Shown here in pieces: positions 1-4,876 of a stretch of 6,295 bases of DNA (its first letter is position 1; the number at the start of each line of letters is the position of its first letter). Location: positions 1 through 6,295 of the forward strand of contig JAATGE010000141.1 of NCBI GenBank assembly GCA_015654825.1, read 5' to 3'. The notes under the pieces were generated by a model, which searched no databases, had not been told where the DNA came from, and saw only the letters and a list, made by a program, of their open reading frames with translations. Both the position numbers and the translations under genes were made by a program. The DNA is from Rhodospirillales bacterium. GTDB taxonomy: Bacteria; Pseudomonadota; Alphaproteobacteria; Acetobacterales; Acetobacteraceae.

Positions 1-24
1 GGCTTCGCCGTTCCCCCCAACGAG

Positions 25-76
25 TGGGGGTCTGGGGCCTCAGGCACCAGCGGGTCCAGGGCAGAGCCCTGGCCTT
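25..76 (+). repeat. Intergenic two-hairpin repeat, copy A
   Basis: This is one of three related copies in the window (others at 3508-3565 and 4422-4476). It begins with a G-run and GTCTGGGG, and ends in CTGGCCTT. It carries two hairpins. The first, 32-50, is an imperfect version of the palindrome seen in the other copies, with nine pairing positions of which one is mismatched. The second, 56-72, is a perfect 7-bp stem, CCAGGGC / GCCCTGG, with an AGA loop. A further 6-bp stem, CCCCCA / TGGGGG at 14-30, overlaps its left edge and is alternative to it. The CCTT tail after the second hairpin is too short in T for a convincing intrinsic terminator. It may still end transcription from a gene left of the window or act as an mRNA-stabilising structure. 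No gene is visible in bases 1-24. Confidence 0.75.
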
Positions 77-110
77 AACCTTCACTTGCCCTTGACGCCG
101 CCACCCCATA

Positions 111-129
111 ATGGCACGGATCATGCCAT
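111..129. promoter_or_regulatory. Short dyad upstream of the dehalogenase
   Basis: ATGGCA at 111-116 and TGCCAT at 124-129 form a perfect 6-bp inverted repeat with a 7-base spacer, 19 bases before the dehalogenase ATG. Flanking ATAAT strings make this the least GC-rich part of the leader. It could be an operator for a dimeric regulator or a small mRNA hairpin. A TTGACG at 92-97 looks like a -35 box but has no -10 at the right spacing, so no promoter is called. Six-base arms can arise by chance. Confidence 0.3.
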
Positions 130-148
130 AATCTTGCCCACGGGCCCC

Positions 149-1063
149 ATGAAAATCCTGCGCACACCGGACGAGCGTTTCGCCGACCTCCCCGGCTACG
201 ATTTCGCCCCCCACTACCTCCAGATCCCAGGCCCGGACGGCACCGAACTGCGCCTGCACTACCTGGACGAGGGCCCGCGCCGCGCCGCGCCGGTGCTGCT
301 GCTGCATGGCGAACCAAGCTGGTGCTACCTGTATCGCCACATCGTCGCCGACCTGGCGGCCCGCTTCCACCGCGTGCTGGCGCCCGACCTGATCGGCTTC
401 GGGCGCTCCGACAAGCCCAGCGAGCGCGCCGATTACACTTATGAGCGGCACGTCGCCTGGATGACCGCCTGGCTGCTGGCGCTCGATCTGCGCGACATCA
501 CGCTGTTCTGCCAGGATTGGGGCGGCCTGATCGGGCTGCGCCTGGTGGCGGCGCTGCCCGAGCGGTTCGCCAACGTCGTCGTCTCCAACACCGGTTTGCC
601 GGTGGGCGGAAGCGTGCCGGAGGCTTTTGCAATGTGGCTGCAATACAGCCAGACCGTTCCGGTTCTGCCGATCGGTGCGCTGATCGACCGCGGCAGCGCG
701 CGCGACCTCAGCGAGGCGGAAATCGCCGCCTACGATGCGCCGTTCCCTGACGAGACCTACAAGGAAGGCGCGCGGCAATTCCCCGCCCTGGTGCCGATCA
801 CGCCGGCGCACGGGTCGGTCAGCGAGAACAAGGCGGCCTGGGGTGCGCTCGAGAAATTCGACAAGCCGTTCATCACCGCGTTCAGCGATGCCGACCCGAT
901 TACGGCAGGTGGCGAAAAGCTGTTCCAGGCGCGGGTTCCCGGTGCGCGCGGCCGCGCCCACCGCACGTTGCATGGCGGCCACTTCGTGCAGGAAGATGCG
1001 CCGCGGGAAATCGCGGATCTGCTCCACGAATTGGCCGTGCCGGCCGCGATGCCGGCGGCCTAG
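149..1063 (+). CDS. Haloalkane dehalogenase (alpha/beta-hydrolase fold)
   Basis: This 304-residue cytoplasmic hydrolase should cleave carbon-halogen bonds of haloalkanes to give an alcohol and halide, with no cofactor. HGEPSW (53-58) is the oxyanion-hole and halide-site motif. CQDWGG (121-126) holds the nucleophile Asp123 and halide-binding Trp124. FSDADP (245-250) supplies the likely acid Asp247, and HGGHFVQE holds the catalytic His278. Trp163 in the cap is a candidate second halide ligand. These motifs and the opening RTPDERF resemble DhlA/DhmA-type (subfamily I) enzymes, and the length is normal. The ATG at 149 fits the family N-terminus; an in-frame TTG at 86 would add 21 residues that look non-coding. 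Neither start has a clear Shine-Dalgarno sequence. There is no signal peptide. The sulfatase gene begins 48 bases after the stop with no terminator between, so co-transcription is plausible. An epoxide hydrolase or other relative is less likely, given the Trp after the nucleophile. Confidence 0.88.
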   Translation: MKILRTPDERFADLPGYDFAPHYLQIPGPDGTELRLHYLDEGPRRAAPVLLLHGEPSWCYLYRHIVADLAARFHRVLAPDLIGFGRSDKPSERADYTYERHVAWMTAWLLALDLRDITLFCQDWGGLIGLRLVAALPERFANVVVSNTGLPVGGSVPEAFAMWLQYSQTVPVLPIGALIDRGSARDLSEAEIAAYDAPFPDETYKEGARQFPALVPITPAHGSVSENKAAWGALEKFDKPFITAFSDADPITAGGEKLFQARVPGARGRAHRTLHGGHFVQEDAPREIADLLHELAVPAAMPAA

Positions 1064-1083
1064 GCTCAGACGCGGGGCGCATG

Positions 1084-1107
1084 GGCCGGAAATCGCCGGC
1101 CAGGAGG
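1084..1107 (+). promoter_or_regulatory. Hairpin abutting the sulfatase ribosome binding site
   Basis: GGCCGG (1084-1089) and CCGGCC (1096-1101) form a perfect 6-bp all-GC stem around an AAATCG loop. The stem ends directly against the strong Shine-Dalgarno AGGAGG (1102-1107), which lies four bases before the ATG at 1112. The hairpin does not cover the ribosome binding site itself. It could affect ribosome access, stack on the initiation region, or protect the downstream mRNA after processing. The RBS fixes the start of the sulfatase with confidence; a role for the hairpin is inference. Confidence 0.5.
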
Positions 1108-1111
1108 ATGT

Positions 1112-3505
1112 ATGGCGGACGACAAGGACGGCAAAAAGCTTGACCGGCGCTCGCTGCTGACCGGGGCCGCGATCGGCGCCGGCGGCGTTGCGGCGCTGGC
1201 GGCCGGCGGCTCGAAGCTGGGCGACATGCGGCGGAAATTCGCGACGCCCAAGGCCGTTGCCGAGGGTGCCGCCCCGGAGGTGGAGCTTTCGTTCGCCGAT
1301 TCCCATCCATCCTACCAGGCGGCGCGCCGCGCGCCGGCGGGCGCGCCGAACATCATTACGATCATTCTCGACGATGTCGGGTTCAGCGATCTCGGTTGCT
1401 ACGGCAGTGAAATTCCCACGCCCGCGTTCGATGCGCTGGCCGCCGGCGGCCTGCGCTACGCGAATTTCCGCACCACGGCCATGTGCTCGCCCACCCGCGC
1501 CGCGTTCCAGACCGGCCTCAACCATCATTCCGCCGGCATGGGCTGGCTCGCCGATATCGACAGCGGCTATCCCGGCTATCGCGGCGACCTGACGCACGAT
1601 GCCGCCACGATCGCGGAAACGTTGCGTGATGCCGGCTGGAACACGCTGCATGTCGGCAAATGGCATTTGAACAACAATTCAACCACCGGTGCCACCGGGC
1701 CGTACGATAACTGGCCCACCAGCCGCGGTTATGAACGCGCCTACTGGTACCAGGGCCATTCCACCGACTATTTCAAGCCGAGCGAATTGTTCGATGGCGT
1801 GGCCCCGATCGAGCCGCCGGACGTGCCGGACTATTATGTCACCGACGATCTGACCGACCGCGCGATCCGCTACATCGATACGCAGCACGCGATGGCGCCC
1901 GACAAGCCGTTCTTCCTGACCCTGGCATTTTCCGGTGCCCATTCCCCGCTGCAGGTGCGCGGCCGTGATCGCGACCGCCACAAGGGCAAGTATGATGCCG
2001 GCTGGGACGTAATCCGTGCCGCGCGGCTGGAGCGCCAGCGCAAGATGGGCCTGGTGCCGGAAACCACGCAGTTGCCGCCGCTATCATTCGGCGCCGATCC
2101 CTGGGACAGCCTGAGCCCGTTGCAAAAGCACGTATATGCCCGCTACATGGAAGTCTATGCCGGCATCATTTCGTGCCTCGACGACAATGTCGGGCGCCTG
2201 ATGGCGGCGCTGGACCGCATCGGCGTGCGCGACAACACCCTGGTGCTGCTGTTCTCCGACAATGGCGGCTCGGCCGAAGGCTCGCCCACCGGCACGCCGA
2301 ACATCTTTGCGACCGCCTTCATGCGGCCGGTGCCGCTGGAGCAGGCAGCAGCGCTGTACGACGTGATGGGCGAGGACGCGACCTTTCCGCATTACCCGAT
2401 GGGCTGGGCCTGCACCAGCAACACACCGTTCCGCAAATACAAGCAGTATGTGCATCTCGGCGGTGTCGCCGACCCGATGATCGTGAGCTGGCCTGCCCAC
2501 ATCAAGGATCATGGCGCGATCCGCCAGGAATTCGTGCACGTGGTCGACCTGTTCCCGACGCTGCTCGAAGCCGCCGGCGTGCATCGTCCAGCCACCTACC
2601 AAGGGCGGCACCAAAAACCCATCGAGGGCGCCAGCGCTTTCGCCACCTTCACCAGCCCGGACGCGCCGACCCGCACCGAGCAATATTACGAGCTCGGCGG
2701 CATGCGCGCCTACCAGTCGGGCAAATGGCGCCTGACCGCGGACCACGAACGCGGCGCCGATTTCGCCACCGATCATTGGGCGCTCTACGACATGTCGCAC
2801 GAGGCGAACGAGCTGACCGATCTTTCCGGCCAGTTTCCGGATATCGCCGCCCAACTGAAGGCAAAGTGGGACGCGGCCGCTACGCGCTACGGCGTGCTGC
2901 CGCTCGATGATCGTGCGCTGATCGTGAAAATGGTGCAGGACCGGCAGCGTCGAGGCACCCGCCCGTACTGGGATCTGCGCCCGCCGATCGAGCGCATGGC
3001 GCACGACGTGGCCCCCGGCGTCTGCGGCCAGGATCACACAATCGACGTCGATCTGATCCGCCTGCCCGGCCGCGGCGACGGCGTGCTGATCGCCGGCGGA
3101 TCGAAACATGCCGGCTTCACGCTGTACGTGCTGGATGGAACACTATTCTACGAAACCAGCCTGATCCCCTGGGTGGAAAAAATCGTCGCCCCGGGCAAGC
3201 TGCCGGATGGCAAACTTACCGTGACTTATCAGCAGAAAATGACTTCCCGCCCGTTCGACGGCGGCGGCGCGCTGTTCGTGAACGGCGAGAAGGTGGCGGA
3301 ACATACGTTCGATCGTTGCCTGATGGCGATCTCCTATGACGGCGTTTCCGTCGGCGCCGACCTTGGCAATCAGGTTTCCACCGCTTACCGGGGGCCTACA
3401 CCGTTTCAGGGGGTGATCGAGCGGGTGCAGATCAAGATCGACAGCCAAGATCCTACGTTGTTGGAGACCGCGAAGTTTATGCGGGAACTGACTTGGAGGC
3501 AGTAA
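1112..3505 (+). CDS. Tat-exported Cys-type sulfatase (arylsulfatase family)
   Basis: This 797-residue sulfatase hydrolyses sulfate esters, probably in the periplasm. The N-terminus has a twin-arginine leader, DRRSLL (11-16) followed by an Ala/Gly-rich hydrophobic stretch to about 33, so it should be exported folded. The alkaline-phosphatase-like core starts near 79. Metal ligands are Asp87/Asp88 in ILDDVG and Asp383/Asn384 in FSDNGG. Cys125 in CSPTR (125-129) is the residue converted to formylglycine. GKWH (182-185), His277 and probably Lys444 complete the active site. From about 630 to the end, a beta-rich region with LFVNGEKV resembles a laminin-G or concanavalin-like sandwich. The length and extra domain match the roughly 790-residue arylsulfatase group (compare mycobacterial AtsA/AtsD) rather than the roughly 530-residue enzymes. 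The substrate cannot be read from sequence. A strong AGGAGG precedes the ATG. The maturation enzyme is encoded next downstream. Confidence 0.95.
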   Translation: MADDKDGKKLDRRSLLTGAAIGAGGVAALAAGGSKLGDMRRKFATPKAVAEGAAPEVELSFADSHPSYQAARRAPAGAPNIITIILDDVGFSDLGCYGSEIPTPAFDALAAGGLRYANFRTTAMCSPTRAAFQTGLNHHSAGMGWLADIDSGYPGYRGDLTHDAATIAETLRDAGWNTLHVGKWHLNNNSTTGATGPYDNWPTSRGYERAYWYQGHSTDYFKPSELFDGVAPIEPPDVPDYYVTDDLTDRAIRYIDTQHAMAPDKPFFLTLAFSGAHSPLQVRGRDRDRHKGKYDAGWDVIRAARLERQRKMGLVPETTQLPPLSFGADPWDSLSPLQKHVYARYMEVYAGIISCLDDNVGRLMAALDRIGVRDNTLVLLFSDNGGSAEGSPTGTPNIFATAFMRPVPLEQAAALYDVMGEDATFPHYPMGWACTSNTPFRKYKQYVHLGGVADPMIVSWPAHIKDHGAIRQEFVHVVDLFPTLLEAAGVHRPATYQGRHQKPIEGASAFATFTSPDAPTRTEQYYELGGMRAYQSGKWRLTADHERGADFATDHWALYDMSHEANELTDLSGQFPDIAAQLKAKWDAAATRYGVLPLDDRALIVKMVQDRQRRGTRPYWDLRPPIERMAHDVAPGVCGQDHTIDVDLIRLPGRGDGVLIAGGSKHAGFTLYVLDGTLFYETSLIPWVEKIVAPGKLPDGKLTVTYQQKMTSRPFDGGGALFVNGEKVAEHTFDRCLMAISYDGVSVGADLGNQVSTAYRGPTPFQGVIERVQIKIDSQDPTLLETAKFMRELTWRQ

Positions 3506-3507
3506 GG

Positions 3508-3565
3508 AAGGCCAGGGGGCTCTGCCCCCTGCACCCCCGCTGGGGACTAGTCCCCAGACCCCATT
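3508..3565 (-). repeat. Intergenic two-hairpin repeat, copy B (inverted)
   Basis: This is the reverse complement of the repeat at 25-76 and 4422-4476. Reading left to right it has an 8-bp perfect stem at 3513-3531 (CAGGGGGC / GCCCCCTG, TCT loop), then a perfect 18-base palindrome at 3540-3557, CTGGGGACTAGTCCCCAG. It starts three bases after the sulfatase stop and ends seven bases before the next ATG, so it fills almost the whole gap. No T-run follows either stem on the + strand, so it is a poor intrinsic terminator in the direction of the operon. In read-through mRNA the stems could mark a processing site or protect the sulfatase transcript. Confidence 0.85.
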
Positions 3566-3572
3566 GATACAG

Positions 3573-4397
3573 ATGATACGAATCCCGGGTGGGCGGGTGC
3601 GGACCGGCTCCGACAGTCATTATCCGGAGGAGCGGCCGGCACGAATACGCGAAATCCATCCGTTTCTGCTGGACTCTACACAGACAACCAATCGCGCATT
3701 CGCGGGGTTCGTTGCCGCAACGGGCTGGCGCACCCAGGCGGAGCGCAACGAGCCGGCGGGATCGATGGTTTTCACCATGTCGGAGCATCCCGTCGATCTG
3801 CACAATCCGGCGCTGTGGTGGCGCTTTGTGCCGGGTGCCGCCTGGCACAGCCCGGACGGGCCCGGAACCTCCTTCCAGGGCAAGGAAGATCACCCGGTGG
3901 TGCATATCGCCCAGGAAGATGCCGCCGCGTTCGCGGCCTGGCGCGGCGCGCGGCTGCCGACCGAATGGGAGTGGGAGGCAGCTTCGCGCGGCGGCCTCGA
4001 CGGTGCCACCTATTGCTGGGGCAACGAATTCAGCCCGGACGGCGCGCTGATGGCGAATATCTGGACCGGCGCCTTCCCGTGGTATTTCGCCCGCGGAACG
4101 CCCGGCACGACGCCGGTCGGCAGTTTTCCGCCGAACGGGTTCGGCCTGCACGACATGGCCGGAAATGTCTGGGAGTGGACAACCAGCAAATTCGACGGCT
4201 CGTGCGGCTGCACGCCGCCACCCCCCGGCGAGGACGGGCCAATGATAGCGTTGCGCGGCGGGTCCTATTTGTGCGCGGCCGAATACTGCCTACGCTACCG
4301 TCCCGCGGCGCGCATCGCCGTTCACGCCGGCGTCAGCACCAGCCACATCGGCTTCCGCTGCGCGCGCTCGTTGGACGCCGTCGAAGTAAGCTGCTAG
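3573..4397 (+). CDS. Formylglycine-generating enzyme (SUMF1 family)
   Basis: This 274-residue cytoplasmic enzyme is predicted to oxidise the cysteine of a C-x-P-x-R motif to formylglycine using oxygen and copper, activating sulfatases. It covers one SUMF1/FGE domain: MIRIPGG at the start, HYPEE (16-20), HPVVHI (107-112), RLPTEWEWE (127-135), GLHDMAGNVWEW (191-202), and RGGSYLC-x4-C-RYR-x-AAR near the end. Cys234 and Cys239 match the paired copper-binding catalytic cysteines of true FGEs, which sets it apart from ergothioneine-type (EgtB) relatives. A CGC triplet (211-213) precedes a proline-rich loop; related bacterial FGEs often have cysteines there, of unknown role. The ATG at 3573 puts IPGG at the usual place. 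A TTG at 3564 would add three residues but lies in the repeat. Neither has a recognisable Shine-Dalgarno sequence. There is no export signal, as expected. Its position between two Cys-type sulfatases makes them its likely substrates. Confidence 0.94.
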   Translation: MIRIPGGRVRTGSDSHYPEERPARIREIHPFLLDSTQTTNRAFAGFVAATGWRTQAERNEPAGSMVFTMSEHPVDLHNPALWWRFVPGAAWHSPDGPGTSFQGKEDHPVVHIAQEDAAAFAAWRGARLPTEWEWEAASRGGLDGATYCWGNEFSPDGALMANIWTGAFPWYFARGTPGTTPVGSFPPNGFGLHDMAGNVWEWTTSKFDGSCGCTPPPPGEDGPMIALRGGSYLCAAEYCLRYRPAARIAVHAGVSTSHIGFRCARSLDAVEVSC

Positions 4398-4421
4398 ATT
4401 TGGCATGCGATATGTCAATTA

Positions 4422-4476
4422 AATGGGGTCTGGGGACTAGTCCCCAGCTTGGTCCAGGGGCAGAGCCGCTGGCCTT
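4422..4476 (+). repeat. Intergenic two-hairpin repeat, copy C
   Basis: This copy contains the same perfect 18-base palindrome as copy B, at 4430-4447. A second stem follows at 4454-4472, CCAGGGGC / GCCGCTGG, with an AGA loop and one internal mismatch. It ends CTGGCCTT and is followed by CTTA. AATGGGGTCTGG plus the palindrome and the next two bases are shared with the reverse complement of copy B, about 27 identical bases. The short T-containing tail after a GC stem could give partial termination or attenuation before the next gene. An in-frame ATG at 4412 would translate straight through this element into the next gene, but that leader reads like translated repeat. Confidence 0.85.
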
Positions 4477-4480
4477 CTTA

Positions 4481-4489
4481 GGGAGTGAG
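4481..4489 (+). promoter_or_regulatory. Ribosome binding site of the small membrane protein
   Basis: GGGAGTGAG lies six bases before the ATG at 4496 and just beyond repeat copy C. It decides the start against the upstream in-frame ATG at 4412, which has no purine-rich sequence at a proper distance. Confidence 0.6.
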
Positions 4490-4495
4490 ACTGAA

Positions 4496-4876
4496 ATGAA
4501 AAACAACATCCTGCGCCTGGCCATTGTCGCCACCGGCGCCGTCCTGCTGCTGATCGCCCTCGTCGCCTGGTTCGATCCCGCCCGCATCGGCGCCCGCCTC
4601 GGCATCGGCGCGATCCGCACCCTGGGCATGGCCAGTTTGCGCGCTGACCTAGGCGCGTTCTTCGCCACGGCAGGGTTGCTGGCGCTTGCTGCCGGAGTGC
4701 GCCGGGCCCCCGGCCTGCTGACCGCGCCGCTGCTGTTGGTGGCGCTGGCACTCGCGGGCCGTTTCGTGGCCCTGGCGGCGACGCCGTTCGAATCCGCCAT
4801 GCTGCCGCCGATGATTGCCGAAGCGGTGATGGTTGCCTTGTTCGCATCCGGCCGTTTCCTGCGGGCCGCGCCATGA
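4496..4876 (+). CDS. Four-helix membrane protein of unknown function
   Basis: This 126-residue protein is very hydrophobic, with about four membrane segments near 8-26, 50-68, 73-94 and 102-118. A positively charged start (MKNN, then Arg7) suggests the N-terminus is inside. Between helices 1 and 2 lies a polar loop, FDPARIGARLG, and helix 2 begins with LRADLG; GRF occurs in helix 3. The size and the LRADLG/GRF pattern recall small DUF4345-like membrane proteins, which is a weak resemblance and not an assignment. I see no catalytic motif. Its TGA overlaps the ATG of the membrane-anchored sulfatase (ATGA at 4873-4876), so the two are probably translationally coupled. This suggests a shared role, such as holding or inserting the sulfatase in the membrane or moving its substrate or product. 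An upstream ATG at 4412 is unlikely because it lies before the repeat. Confidence 0.78.
   Translation: MKNNILRLAIVATGAVLLLIALVAWFDPARIGARLGIGAIRTLGMASLRADLGAFFATAGLLALAAGVRRAPGLLTAPLLLVALALAGRFVALAATPFESAMLPPMIAEAVMVALFASGRFLRAAP

Noticed and set aside
86..148. TTG start extending the dehalogenase by 21 residues
   Set aside because: The extension has no family similarity and no ribosome binding site, while the ATG at 149 begins the RTPDERF-type N-terminus expected for the family.
2446..2466. HLGG in place of the common EGG motif in the first sulfatase, considered as loss of function
   Set aside because: Variation at this position (for example H-F-G-G) is familiar in large arylsulfatases, and all expected catalytic and metal residues are present.
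2084..3109. Long minus-strand open frame (about 341 codons) opposite the first sulfatase
   Set aside because: It lies wholly inside a gene with intact sulfatase motifs. Its translation shows no domain pattern, and long antisense frames are common in GC-rich genes.
3508..3565. Repeat copy B as a classical intrinsic terminator of the first sulfatase
   Set aside because: Neither stem is followed by a T-run on the plus strand. The second stem lies close to the next start codon, so read-through or processing is more likely.
4399..4424. TTGGCA with AT-rich TCAATTAAAT as a promoter before the membrane protein
   Set aside because: The spacing to any -10-like hexamer is far below 16-18 bases, so the match is not convincing.
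3815..4495. Plus-strand open frame running from inside the maturation gene through repeat copy C into the membrane protein
   Set aside because: The portion before 4496 is an out-of-frame shadow followed by translated repeat (WGLGTSPQ). The real start is the ATG at 4496 with its own Shine-Dalgarno.
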